The notes beneath the pieces were generated by a model, which had not been told where the DNA came from, made no database searches, and saw nothing but the letters and a program-made list of their open reading frames with translations. From Nostoc sp. B(2019) (GTDB lineage: Bacteria > Cyanobacteriota > Cyanobacteriia > Cyanobacteriales > Nostocaceae), in the NCBI RefSeq assembly GCF_010091925.1, contig NZ_WVID01000024.1, forward strand, positions 33,117 to 80,176: 47,060 nucleotides of DNA, read 5' to 3'. Positions 36,542 to 44,824 of this stretch are shown piece by piece. Position 1 is the stretch's first letter. Every line of letters begins with the position of its first letter. The position numbers and the translations under genes are program-made.

Positions 36542-36595
36542 TTTAGTCATTAGTCATTGGTCATTAGTCATGGACAAATGACAAATGACAAATGG
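36542..36595. repeat. Heptamer repeat after the DUF6825 gene
   Basis: TTAGTCATTAGTCATT repeats, then AAATGACAAATGAC repeats, begin one base after the stop. The halves are partly complementary and could form a terminator-like hairpin. Confidence 0.65.
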
Positions 36596-36676
36596 CACTT
36601 GAGCAAAAATAGTTTAGGAATCAGAGTGTTTTTTCTTCTAGGTGATTTAGTTACAAACCAACGGTAAGCAAAGCAT

Positions 36677-38359
36677 ATGGAAACAGGTTATTCAGATAAG
36701 GCATACCGTTGGAATCGGGAAAATTACTCTAACAGACGGCGCTTTGTGGACATTTGGTCTTTTGTCTTGACCTTAATGTTCAAGCTTTGGCTATACAACA
36801 AAAATTGGAGTTACACGGGTGGTGTGACTGAGGTAAAGCAAGCTGCAAGACGCAAAGCCCAAGCAGTCTGGATTCGCATTACCCTACTAGACTTAGGGCC
36901 AACCTTTATCAAAGTCGGGCAACTGTTTTCTACCCGTGCTGACATATTCCCTATTGAATATGTAGAAGAGTTGGCCAAGCTACAAGACAAAGTGCCGGCA
37001 TTTAGCTATGAGCAAGTAGAAGCGACTATTGAGAAAGAATTAGGTAAAAAAATTCCTGAACTCTTCCATAGTTTTGAACCCATTCCTCTAGCTGCTGCTA
37101 GCTTGGGTCAAGTACATAAAGCTGTTCTGCACACTGGGGAATCAGTTGTCGTCAAGGTGCAGCGTCCTGGATTGAAGAAGTTATTTGAAATAGATTTACA
37201 GATTCTTAAAGGAATTACCCGCTACTTTCAAAACCATCCTAAATGGGGACGGGGAAGAGATTGGATAGGTATTTACGAAGAGTGTTGCCGCATTCTTTGG
37301 GAAGAGATTGATTATCTTAATGAAGGTCGTAACGCCGATACTTTTCGCCGTAACTTTCGTGGCTACGACTGGGTGAAAGTCCCAAGAATTTACTGGCGTT
37401 ATACCACGTCCAGAGTGCTGACCCTGGAATATGTTCCTGGGATTAAAATTAGCCAATACGAAGCTTTAGAAGCAGCGGGTTTGGATCGTAAGCTAATTGC
37501 TCGTCAGGGCGCTCAAGCGTATTTGCTACAGTTGCTTAATAGTGGCTTCTTTCATGCTGATCCTCATCCAGGTAATATTGCCGTCAGCCCGAATGGTGCT
37601 TTAATATTCTACGATTTCGGCATGATGGGGCGGATCAAGTCCAACGTGCGTGAAGGATTGATGGAAACACTGTTTGGCATTGCTCAAAAAGATGGCGATC
37701 GCGTTGTTCAGTCTCTCGTCAATTTAGGAGCGATCGCACCAGTTGATGATATGGGGCCTGTGCGGCGTTCTGTCCAGTATATGCTGGACAATTTCATGGA
37801 TAAGCCTTTTGAGAATCAATCAGTCGCGGCAATCAGTGAAGATCTTTACGAAATAGCTTATGATCAACCATTTAGATTCCCTGCTACTTTCACTTTTGTA
37901 ATGCGAGCCTTTTCCACCCTAGAGGGGGTAGGCAAAGGTCTAGATCCAGACTTTAACTTTATGGAAGTTGCTCAACCGTATGCAATGCAGCTTATGACTA
38001 ACATGAATGGTTCTGAGGGGAATAGCTTTCTCAATGAATTAAGTCGCCAAGCAGCTCAGGTAAGTAGTACCGCATTTGGACTGCCACGTAGATTAGAAGA
38101 TACACTAGACAAACTAGAGCGGGGAGATGTACGTGTGCGCGTTCGGTCTATAGAAACAGAACGCCTGCTGCGACGGCAGAGCAATATTCAGCTCTCAATA
38201 AGCTATGCTCTGTTAATCAGTGGTTTCACACTTTCAGCTACGATTTTAGTGGTTAACAATGTATGGTGGGCATTAGTGCCTGGTTTAATTGCAGCAGGGC
38301 TTTCAGTGATCTTGATCCGACTACTTTTACGCCTTGACCGTTACGATCGTATGTATTAA
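36677..38359 (+). CDS. ABC1/UbiB family atypical kinase
   Basis: 560 residues. The ABC1K hallmarks are complete: FIKVGQLFSTR (KxGQ, about 78-87), the Ala-rich loop AAASLGQVH (139-147), VVKVQRPG with Lys160, HADPHPGN (293-300) and DFG (313-315), plus two hydrophobic helices near the C-terminus (about 515-550). Members have protein- or lipid-kinase-like ATPase activity and support quinone and prenyl-lipid metabolism in chloroplasts and cyanobacteria; the substrate here is unknown. The PP2C phosphatase gene begins 17 bp downstream, so they are probably one transcript. Confidence 0.93.
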   Translation: METGYSDKAYRWNRENYSNRRRFVDIWSFVLTLMFKLWLYNKNWSYTGGVTEVKQAARRKAQAVWIRITLLDLGPTFIKVGQLFSTRADIFPIEYVEELAKLQDKVPAFSYEQVEATIEKELGKKIPELFHSFEPIPLAAASLGQVHKAVLHTGESVVVKVQRPGLKKLFEIDLQILKGITRYFQNHPKWGRGRDWIGIYEECCRILWEEIDYLNEGRNADTFRRNFRGYDWVKVPRIYWRYTTSRVLTLEYVPGIKISQYEALEAAGLDRKLIARQGAQAYLLQLLNSGFFHADPHPGNIAVSPNGALIFYDFGMMGRIKSNVREGLMETLFGIAQKDGDRVVQSLVNLGAIAPVDDMGPVRRSVQYMLDNFMDKPFENQSVAAISEDLYEIAYDQPFRFPATFTFVMRAFSTLEGVGKGLDPDFNFMEVAQPYAMQLMTNMNGSEGNSFLNELSRQAAQVSSTAFGLPRRLEDTLDKLERGDVRVRVRSIETERLLRRQSNIQLSISYALLISGFTLSATILVVNNVWWALVPGLIAAGLSVILIRLLLRLDRYDRMY

Positions 38360-38376
38360 TTGTTGAAGAAAAATTT

Positions 38377-39111
38377 ATGAAACTTAATTTCACGGGTTCC
38401 AGTGATCCGGGACTTATTCGTTCTACTAATCAAGATGCTTATTATATAGACCCAGAGGGGCGATTTTTCATTGTTGCCGATGGAATGGGCGGTCATGCGG
38501 GAGGTGAAGAAGCAAGTCGCATTGCAACTCAAGAAATTCAGGCGTATTTAGTGACACATTGGCAATCTTCTAAGTCTTCCCAAGAATTGCTAGAGCAAGC
38601 TTTGTGGGGGGCCAATGAGGCGATTTTACAGGATCAGCAAAATCATCCTGAACGCGCTGATATGGGTACAACGATTGTAGTGGTAATTTTTCGTGCCCCA
38701 GAGGCTCCTTGGTGCGCTCATGTTGGCGATTCGCGGCTATACCGCTTCCGAGAGTCGCAATTAGAGCAAGTAACAGAAGACCATACTTGGGTTGCACGGG
38801 CGATAAAAATTGGTGACATTACTACAGATGAAGCACGGGTTCATCCTTTTCGTCATGTATTATCGCGCTGTTTGGGGCGTGAAGACCTACATCAAATTGA
38901 TTTGCAACCACTGGATGTAAAAGTTGGCGATCGCTTGTTACTATGCAGTGATGGTTTGACAGAAGAACTTGTCAATCAAAAGATTGCTGGCTACCTCCAA
39001 GACACGCCTTGGGTTGACAAAGCTGCTCTGTCTCTAATTGAGGCTGCAAAAGAAGAAGGTGGACACGATAACATCACAGTTGTCATTGTCGCACTGGAAG
39101 ATAGTCAATAG
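38377..39111 (+). CDS. PP2C-type serine/threonine phosphatase
   Basis: 244 residues, the Stp/PrpC type. Metal-binding motifs are all present: STNQDAYYID (Asp near 20), VADGMGGHAGGEEAS, GDSRLYR, CSDGLTEE and GGHDNITVVIV. It removes phosphate from Ser/Thr residues in the cytoplasm. It follows the ABC1 kinase by 17 bp; whether the two act on each other or share a target is inference. The stop is followed directly by a heptamer-type repeat. Confidence 0.93.
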   Translation: MKLNFTGSSDPGLIRSTNQDAYYIDPEGRFFIVADGMGGHAGGEEASRIATQEIQAYLVTHWQSSKSSQELLEQALWGANEAILQDQQNHPERADMGTTIVVVIFRAPEAPWCAHVGDSRLYRFRESQLEQVTEDHTWVARAIKIGDITTDEARVHPFRHVLSRCLGREDLHQIDLQPLDVKVGDRLLLCSDGLTEELVNQKIAGYLQDTPWVDKAALSLIEAAKEEGGHDNITVVIVALEDSQ

Positions 39112-39245
39112 TCAAGGTTCAATGATCAAAAAACTATGGACTTTGGACGACAGTTGCTAAGAAAGCGGGAACGCTAAGAGCGAACAAGTTGGGATACCCG
39201 GCTACAGCGCTAGCTCCTCTTTAATTTTGACTTTTGACTCTTTCA
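39105..39245. repeat. Scattered heptamer repeats after the PP2C gene
   Basis: Units such as AGTCAATAGTCAAGG, GGACTTTGGAC and TTTTGACTTTTGACTC occur at the two ends of this stretch, with unrelated sequence between them. They are the same kind as at 12960 and 29504. Confidence 0.6.
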
Positions 39246-39311
39246 AGTAGATATACTCAGCAATTTGTTCAGCCTGAGCATTTTTCTTCTTTACAACTTG
39301 ATACAAATATT

Positions 39312-39343
39312 TTTAGCCTCCTTAGATAACTTTGGAGGCTAAA
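39312..39343 (+). terminator. Strong hairpin between PP2C and nblA genes
   Basis: TTTAGCCTCC (39312-39321) and GGAGGCTAAA (39334-39343) form a perfect 10-bp stem with a 12-nt loop, followed by TTTACAT. It likely separates the ABC1 kinase/phosphatase transcript from nblA. Confidence 0.65.
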
Positions 39344-39591
39344 TTTACATAAATTGGTTAATTGACTTCTTGCACCTTATAAGGTATAGCGAATATAATG
39401 CACGCTTAATACCTTTCTCCTACAAGGGGGACATTAGCTAAACCGATCTTTTCTAGGAGAGGTTTGGAGAGGTGGAGAGTTAAGAAGGGAGTTCCGAACT
39501 GAGTTTACAAATTCTAAATATTCCCGAAATCTGCCCTAACGGACTTGGGATATATATCAGTAGAGTCAGGTGCAAGAACTCAAAGCAAAAA

Positions 39592-39700
39592 AAGTCCACA
39601 CTTAGGATGTGGGCAACGTGTCAAACAATTGTTATCTTTCTTAATACGGAAGAACAAATGTGGGACAGAGAAAAGTCCAAATCTTATCCCGTTTGGACTT
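39592..39700 (+). promoter_or_regulatory. nblA leader with two hairpins
   Basis: CCACA/TGTGG around CTTAGGA (about 39597-39613) and a stronger 9-bp stem AAGTCCAAA (39673-39681) / TTTGGACTT (39692-39700) precede nblA; outer ACAG/CTGT bases can extend the second with a small bulge. It ends 45 bases before the start codon. Effects on translation or RNA stability are inferred; no perfect NtcA site (GTA-N8-TAC) was found by eye. Confidence 0.5.
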
Positions 39701-39745
39701 CTGTGAGCTATATCACCTTTACGCGTTGTTTTTTCGGAGTTAATT

Positions 39746-39943
39746 ATGAGTCAACCAATCGAATTATCCTTGGAACAGCAATTTAGCATCCGCTCGTTTG
39801 CCACTCAGGTACAACACATGAGCCATGATCAAGCAAAAGACTTTTTAGTCAAGCTTTATGAGCAAATGGTGGTACGCGAGGCAACTTATCAGGAGCTTCT
39901 TAAGCACCAGTGGGGCTTAGATTCCGGTTCCACTATGGCATAG
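39746..39943 (+). CDS. nblA: NblA phycobilisome degradation adaptor
   Basis: A 65-residue helical protein that attaches to phycobilisomes and directs them to Clp proteolysis when nitrogen or sulfur is short. SLEQQFSIRSFATQVQHMSHDQAKDFLVKLYEQMVVRE is the diagnostic helix pair. GGAG is seven bases before the start. It has a long leader with hairpins (39592-39700) and a following CCTCCTT/AAGGAGG hairpin, so it is probably a separate small transcript. Nitrogen control is expected from the family but not proven by a site here. Confidence 0.95.
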   Translation: MSQPIELSLEQQFSIRSFATQVQHMSHDQAKDFLVKLYEQMVVREATYQELLKHQWGLDSGSTMA

Positions 39944-39969
39944 AGTCTTTCTGATGTCGCAGTGGGCGA

Positions 39970-39998
39970 CCTCCTTCTCTTGCTTAGTTCCAAGGAGG
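39970..39998 (+). terminator. Hairpin after nblA
   Basis: CCTCCTT (39970-39976) pairs with AAGGAGG (39992-39998) around a 15-nt loop, 26 bases past the nblA stop. The rest of the 450-bp spacer to the converging kinase gene is AT-rich and shows no gene. Confidence 0.45.
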
Positions 39999-40396
39999 AA
40001 AAGAGCTGGGGATGCAGGGGCGTCAACTTCGATAAACAATTCCAAAGGCTGAGAATATAAAACCAAAGCGCAGGAGTTCAATTCACCATCTAAACCAAGA
40101 CTTACCAACTATTTTGACTGCATATTACTGAAGTCCGAATTTATTGAAGCCTTTAGCTTGAATTTACTGGTGCATAAGCAAATCTCTCTCATGTGTCAAC
40201 ATCATAATTTTTGCTCCCCTGATATAAATGCAGAGGAAGCTGTTATAGAGACTAGCTTTTGCGGCTAATGTTTTACTCTTCCTACTTTTTATAACTAAAA
40301 ATTACAACTATATATATACATTATTTATAAAAGTTTACATTTTCTGAGCTAATACTCTCATACTACAGATGCTATATGTAATATTAGAATATTTCC

Positions 40397-41950
40397 TTAG
40401 CCCGAAAGGTCGTATGGAGAATCTGTATCAATTCCTTCGAGCTTTGCTAAAATTTGAGGTTTAATCTTTTCGTACTCGCTTTTGAGTAAGCTTTTACTAA
40501 TTTGGGGATCGGCAGATGACACCAAAGCGTTGCTAGTTGTTACCCACTGTTGTAATCGTTGGCGTTGAGCAGGGGCGATACTGGAAAGTAGGATATGGGC
40601 GCAGCGACTTGGTGTTTCTCGCGCAAAGAACAAAAGACGATAGTAACCTTTGTGCTGTAATAAGCGAGCGATTTCTTGACCAAGACTGGTTTTGAGATCA
40701 AGGTAGTAATGTAACCATTTAGCACCATGTTTGCGGTTGTAGATGACAGTAATCCATAGCAACACGGGATGGGGAATAGAGATAAAAAGAAATTGATTGT
40801 AGCGGGTACAGACTAAGCGCTTTTGAATTTCTTGTTGCTGTAGCATGACCCACAAGGCAGGTAAAACCTCTCCATTGATATGAACCGGCTGGGTAAATAC
40901 AATATCGGCAATTGGTTTATTTTGGGGCCAGGAAATAGCACGAGCAATTTCATCGTTTGATAAGGATAGGCGTAAATCGGCTTTGGTCTTTTGTTCAAGC
41001 TCAGTGCTAACTGTAGTAGTAGGAACTAGCGCATGGCTATCTTGCCTAATTTTGCGTATGTGCTCAGGCTGTTCCAAGGATGTTAAAATTTTAAGAATTT
41101 CACTAATTGTTTGGGGGCGATCGCCTGCTGGTTTGGCTAAGCAACTCATCACCAAATTTTCTATTTCTTTTGGCAGTAACAATCCAGGGGCAGCCTCAGA
41201 AAAAGAACGTGGTTGTTGATAGTGATGTACTTTATACCATGCCCCAAATGAGTGAGTTGGTGCAATTAGTGGCATTTTGCCTGTGAGCATTTCAAACATC
41301 ATCACGCCTAAACTATAAATATCGGCGCGGTTATCTAGTTCCTTACCCTCCATCTGTTCAGGAGAGGAGTAAGCCAGCGTCCCTAAATAGAATTTTGTCT
41401 GATCGCCATCTGACTGTATTAACTTAGCAATACCAAAGTCTAGAACCTTGAGCAACTCCCCGAAACTAGAGTCTTGAATCACCAGCATATTGCTGGGCTT
41501 GATATCGCGGTGGATAATTGGGCAGATTGTGCCATCAACTGGTATGCCATTATGAGCGCACTGTAACCCCAGGCTAATTTGACGCACCATGCTGAGGAAT
41601 CTTGGCAAAGGTAGTTGCTGCTTACGGACAATATTGTTCAGGCTTTGTCCTTGTAAATATTCCATAACGTAGAACGGAGTGTTATTGTCATCTACGCCAT
41701 AGTCCATGACTCGGACAATGTGGATGCTTTTTTGCCCTAGTAAAGCACAAGTTTTCGCTTCTCGCTCAAAGCGGTCTTGCAATCGCATCTTTTCATTTTG
41801 GATTGACAAAGCAAGAAACTTTACAGCGACGGGTACTCCTCCCAACAAAATATCCTTAGCACGATAAACCCGACCCATCGCTCCAGTGCCGATTAACTCC
41901 TGAAGCTGGTAGCGTTTGCTAAGTAAGCGACCAATGTTGGGGTCTGACAT
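40397..41950 (-). CDS. Serine/threonine protein kinase (Hanks type)
   Basis: 517 residues from ATG 41950 (MSDPNIGRLLSKRYQ). Kinase domain about 14-285: glycine loop GTGAMGRVY (21-29), Lys44 in VAVKF, HRDIKPSN (147-154), DFG (171-173), SPEQ (196-199). No membrane helix is seen, unlike many PknB-type kinases. The C-terminal 230 residues (IVFTQPVHINGEVLPALWVM, then YYLDLKTSLGQEIARLLQHKGYYRLLFF) form a separate domain I do not recognise, perhaps the sensor or docking part. It is preceded on the same strand, about 200 bp away, by an unknown small gene. Confidence 0.9.
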   Translation of the reverse strand: MSDPNIGRLLSKRYQLQELIGTGAMGRVYRAKDILLGGVPVAVKFLALSIQNEKMRLQDRFEREAKTCALLGQKSIHIVRVMDYGVDDNNTPFYVMEYLQGQSLNNIVRKQQLPLPRFLSMVRQISLGLQCAHNGIPVDGTICPIIHRDIKPSNMLVIQDSSFGELLKVLDFGIAKLIQSDGDQTKFYLGTLAYSSPEQMEGKELDNRADIYSLGVMMFEMLTGKMPLIAPTHSFGAWYKVHHYQQPRSFSEAAPGLLLPKEIENLVMSCLAKPAGDRPQTISEILKILTSLEQPEHIRKIRQDSHALVPTTTVSTELEQKTKADLRLSLSNDEIARAISWPQNKPIADIVFTQPVHINGEVLPALWVMLQQQEIQKRLVCTRYNQFLFISIPHPVLLWITVIYNRKHGAKWLHYYLDLKTSLGQEIARLLQHKGYYRLLFFARETPSRCAHILLSSIAPAQRQRLQQWVTTSNALVSSADPQISKSLLKSEYEKIKPQILAKLEGIDTDSPYDLSG

Positions 41951-42084
41951 AGTAGAAAATTCGACTCTAATGTTCAACAATAGTTTGGAGAGTCAGGAGT
42001 CAGAATTATAGAGAACTCCTGGCTTTTTTAAGACAGCAAAATGCTTTGATTCTGATTTAGTTTGCCCAATTTCATCCCAATAGT

Positions 42085-42149
42085 TATTAGTCAAAGGATC
42101 AAGAGTCAAAAGTGACTAGTCAAGACTTTGAACAAATGACAAATAGTTA
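42085..42149. repeat. Heptamer repeat between kinase and the 149-residue gene
   Basis: TTAGTCAAAGGATCAAGAGT, TCAAAAGTGACTAGTCAA and GACAAATAGTT-type units lie between the two minus-strand genes, ending one base from the stop of the upstream gene. Confidence 0.6.
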
Positions 42150-42599
42150 TTATGTTGACTGACGTTCTAGACTAGCTTCCATTGTGCTAGTTAAAAAATG
42201 ACCTACTAATATACCACTGGTTAAGTAATAGCTAGCATCATTCACCCGGAGCAGGGTTTCAAAGCCACTACGACGCTGGCGATCGCCCAATACCCAATAA
42301 CGCTGCACAATGGTATCTGGGCCAATCCAGCCTTCGCCTTCAACCTGCCCTAAGATATTATGCTGGAGTAAAAAAGTATACTGGCGTTCTCCATCATGCA
42401 GACGCCCCTTGTATTGCAACGAGATTTCCGAGCGATCGCCACTACCTGTAAATATCAGCTTTGTGGCCATAGTAAACCAGTTATCTCGGTTCCAAGCCAC
42501 TAAAGTCATACCCTTAACGCTGATTGGCAAGCCATTACGTTCCAGCCAGCTTCCTTGCATTGCCCAGCGTCCTGGTTCCAATAAAAAAGTATGAGCCAC
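42150..42599 (-). CDS. Conserved-looking protein of unknown function
   Basis: 149 residues, no signal peptide or membrane helix. The sequence is rich in beta-type alternation and aromatic residues (GRWAMQGSWLERNG, WNRDNWFTMATKLIF, YTFLLQHNILGQVEGEGWIG), suggesting a small beta-barrel similar in outline to lipocalin-like folds. I do not recognise a named family. The start is a GTG at 42599; an AGGGA lies about ten bases upstream. The gene precedes the Ser/Thr kinase on the same strand. Confidence 0.7.
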   Translation of the reverse strand: MAHTFLLEPGRWAMQGSWLERNGLPISVKGMTLVAWNRDNWFTMATKLIFTGSGDRSEISLQYKGRLHDGERQYTFLLQHNILGQVEGEGWIGPDTIVQRYWVLGDRQRRSGFETLLRVNDASYYLTSGILVGHFLTSTMEASLERQST

Positions 42600-42705
42600 C
42601 TTCTACATTCCCTGTCTTGATCCAGTAACGCCAAGACTACAGTTATAGCAGTGCTGAGTTCTAAGTGCTGAGACACCGAACTTTTGAGTGACCAAAGCCG
42701 CGCAG

Positions 42706-42749
42706 AAGATAATGTCAAGCCTGATACGTACTAAGCTTGATATTATCTT
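42706..42749. other. Long imperfect hairpin
   Basis: AAGATAATGTCAAGC (42706-42720) pairs with GCTTGATATTATCTT (42735-42749) in fourteen of fifteen positions and is followed on the plus strand by TTTG. Genes on both sides run on the minus strand, so it may end the zinc-ribbon transcript or be a dispersed repeat. Confidence 0.5.
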
Positions 42750-42855
42750 TTGTAACTAGCACCAGGAGCTACTTTTAGTTTCTAGAATCAAACTTAATAT
42801 AGATTTTAAATAAGTTGATTAAAAATTAGAGAAAAGATTCTCCAATTTTTAATTG

Positions 42856-43035
42856 TTAACGGTGTGCGTGAATTCCTGGGGCATAAGCCTCAATAACTCT
42901 ACCAGTGCGAGTACAACTAATCATTAAGTAGTCGCAACTTGGGCACTGTGTTCGAGTTAATTGACTATCAGAAATATAATAGCGTTCTGCTTTACTACCA
43001 CAGTTTGGGCAGTGAATCTTTTGTACTATCTGCAT
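42856..43035 (-). CDS. Small zinc-ribbon protein
   Basis: 59 residues from ATG 43035 (MQIVQKIHCPNCGSKAERYY). Two CPxC knuckles, CPNCG and CPSCD, plus one more Cys in MISCTRTGRVIEAYAPG, form a zinc ribbon. Very similar proteins are widespread in cyanobacteria, sometimes mis-named as PriA helicase; no function is known. The longer frame from 43113 lacks family support. Confidence 0.75.
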   Translation of the reverse strand: MQIVQKIHCPNCGSKAERYYISDSQLTRTQCPSCDYLMISCTRTGRVIEAYAPGIHAHR

Positions 43036-43113
43036 TCTAAAACCCCTGGTTGTAATTATTTCTAATTTGGAAAAACTATAAGTTGAATCAGCAAAAATCT
43101 TGGTTCGATCCAA

Positions 43114-43523
43114 CTTAACAAACTGTTGTGATTATTGATTGATTAACTTAAACAAAATTTCAGATTTGAAAAATTTTCGATATCTCTGTCTATTATCCCA
43201 GGATTTAGGTAATTTTACCCTCATACTTTAGATACATAAATCATTTTTTGATTAAATGCTGCTTAGAGATTAACTGATCCCTATGAGTAATGCCTTGAGA
43301 GAGCCTTATTTATAGCTATTTTAGACAAATAAAAAAAAGCCGTTCTTGTATTCAAAAATCAAAACCCATAAATTACTGTATCTTGAGTTACAAAATCCCT
43401 GTCTTAAGATTTAGTTAACATTTGCTGGCAAGATTCATGAGATTAAACTTTGACGAGATAGTTTAATCAAAACTACCGAACTTGTAAGCGGCGACTTATT
43501 TTGGCTCGGAACTTCGAGAGCCG
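43114..43523. other. Intergenic region with one perfect hairpin
   Basis: No gene. GATTAAACT (43441-43449) and AGTTTAATC (43460-43468) make a 9-bp stem with a 10-nt loop just before the rlmN remnant. The N-terminal part of rlmN cannot be found here. Confidence 0.5.
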
Positions 43524-43944
43524 CTCGTGGTGTTTATAGGATTGGGTGAACTGTTGTTGAATACTGAGAATGTACTAGCAGTCCTGAAATCACTGAATCA
43601 AGATGTTGGTATTGGACATTGCGAGTCACTCTCGCTATTAGTCTCCGTACTCCCTAATACTTCTCGGTTAAAGGGGAAAAGGGTAAGGGATGAATTTAAA
43701 CCTTTACCCCTTTCCCAGACCACACCAGAGGTGAAGAGTACTTATTCGAGAAGTATTGTCATGCTCTCAACCAAGCGCTGCTAGAAAAACTGATCCTCAG
43801 CGATCGCGCCTATCCTCTAGAAGATTGCTGGCGGAATGTCGGGAATATGTGGAAATTACTAGACGCCGAGTTAATTGTGAATATATCCTTCTCGCTGGCT
43901 TCATAGATTTGCCAGAATATGCATTACAACTGGCAAAATGTCTG
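43524..43944 (+). pseudogene. rlmN: Degraded rlmN (23S rRNA adenine-2 methyltransferase) remnant
   Basis: Fragments of RlmN appear in order but not in one frame: VVFIGLGELLLNTENVLAVL then NQDVGIG (radical-SAM core, normally MGMGEPLLN), a deletion of about 20 codons, LRVTLAISL, the 102-bp insertion, [22 protein letters not shown], a one-base deletion near 43826, then [20 protein letters not shown] and [20 protein letters not shown]. The N-terminal half and the end are missing. An intact rlmN is expected elsewhere in the genome. Confidence 0.85.
43656..43757. mobile_element. 102-bp MITE-like insertion in the rlmN remnant
   Basis: AATACTTCTCG (43656-43666) and CGAGAAGTATT (43747-43757) are perfect 11-bp inverted ends around 80 bp without coding capacity, with an inner GGGGAAAAGGGTAAGG/CCTTTACCCC-type fold. 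It splits the SL|HA-NQ region of rlmN. No clear target duplication; a few non-rlmN bases (about 43648-43655) also lie outside the left end. Confidence 0.65.
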
Positions 43945-44295
43945 AAAAGAACATGAATTCATAATAGTATTGATTGTACCCCATACTCTAGTTGTCATCT
44001 CTTCATGAAAACTACCATTGAGTTCAGAACCAGCATGATGAACAGTAAAATCTTTAAACGATTCTCCAACTTTACCATTGTTGTATTCGGTTTCAAATTT
44101 ACCATCAATATACATCTTGCTAGACGAAGAATTGTAATCTTCGGTACGAGTTGAATATGTTGTATTATCGATGGTTAAACTAGTCTTTGTTCTGCTTCCG
44201 TTAATTCTCCACTGGTTTAAGACGAAAGTCTCACCTGCTAATGCAGGGCTAGCAAACAAAGTAGCAAGAATAGCTAAGCTAAGAACTTTCTTCAT
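43924..44295 (-). CDS. Small secreted protein A, 3' end altered
   Basis: 123 residues with a textbook signal peptide: [20 protein letters not shown], then GETFVLNQW. The mature part is polar, rich in Ser/Thr/Asn/Tyr, and about half identical to the next gene ([62 protein letters not shown]). The last eleven residues ([10 protein letters not shown]) are read from the antisense of the rlmN remnant instead of the paralogue's TYTNSHETSAGVR tail, so it may be truncated. No family recognised. Confidence 0.72.
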   Translation of the reverse strand: MKKVLSLAILATLFASPALAGETFVLNQWRINGSRTKTSLTIDNTTYSTRTEDYNSSSSKMYIDGKFETEYNNGKVGESFKDFTVHHAGSELNGSFHEEMTTRVWGTINTIMNSCSFQTFCQL

Positions 44296-44322
44296 TACTT
44301 TGTCCTCATTGAAAATTAGTTG

Positions 44323-44388
44323 CCTTTGTGAGATAAATTAATCTCGCCAAAGGAACTAAAACAAGTCCCAGGGTGGATTAACCACCCT
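44323..44388 (-). terminator. Two hairpins between the paralogues
   Basis: CCTTTG..GAGAT / ATCTC..CAAAGG (44323-44353) and AGGGTGG / CCACCCT (44370-44388, 5-nt loop) lie in the 128-bp spacer. They may end or process the message after protein B. Confidence 0.5.
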
Positions 44389-44423
44389 AGAATCCTTGCA
44401 AAATTTATCAGATACTACCAAGA

Positions 44424-44804
44424 TTAACGGACGCCTGCACTAGTTTCGTGGGAATTAGTGTAGGTGTTAGTAATAGTCTTGATCGTACCGTCTATTTTGG
44501 TTACAACATTTTCATGAAAGCTACCTGCTAGATCAGAACCAGCAGCGTGAACAGTAAACTCATCAAAGGAAACTTCTTTTCCACCCCAAGTATATTTGGT
44601 GTCAACATCACCATCGATGTAAATCTTATCAGCCCAAGAAGTGTAATTTTCGTTTCGAGTTGAGGTTGTATGAGAATCAAGGTTTAAGTTAGTGTCTGTT
44701 TTGCTGTGACTATCTGTCCACTCGTTACGCACAAATGTTTCACCAGCAAAAGCAGGAGTAGCTAAGAATGTAGCAAGAATAGCGAAACCAAGAACTTTTT
44801 TCAT
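44424..44804 (-). CDS. Small secreted protein B
   Basis: 126 residues, intact. Signal peptide MKKVLGFAILATFLATPAFA and mature GETFVRNEWTDSHSKTDTNL; acidic and Thr-rich, no cysteine. A paralogue of protein A. A GAGG-containing leader before ATG resembles the leader of A. It is 20 bp from the stop of the 205-residue gene, so these two are likely one operon. A role outside the inner membrane is likely, but the function is not recognised. Confidence 0.75.
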   Translation of the reverse strand: MKKVLGFAILATFLATPAFAGETFVRNEWTDSHSKTDTNLNLDSHTTSTRNENYTSWADKIYIDGDVDTKYTWGGKEVSFDEFTVHAAGSDLAGSFHENVVTKIDGTIKTITNTYTNSHETSAGVR

Positions 44805-44824
44805 GAGTCTATCCTCGTTATGAA

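Noticed and set aside
39917-40108. 63-residue minus-strand frame after nblA
   Set aside because: It overlaps the nblA 3' end and hairpin and has no recognisable sequence.
43527-43784. An 85-residue separate gene
   Set aside because: Its first 30 residues are an rlmN fragment and the rest is translation of the MITE-like insert.
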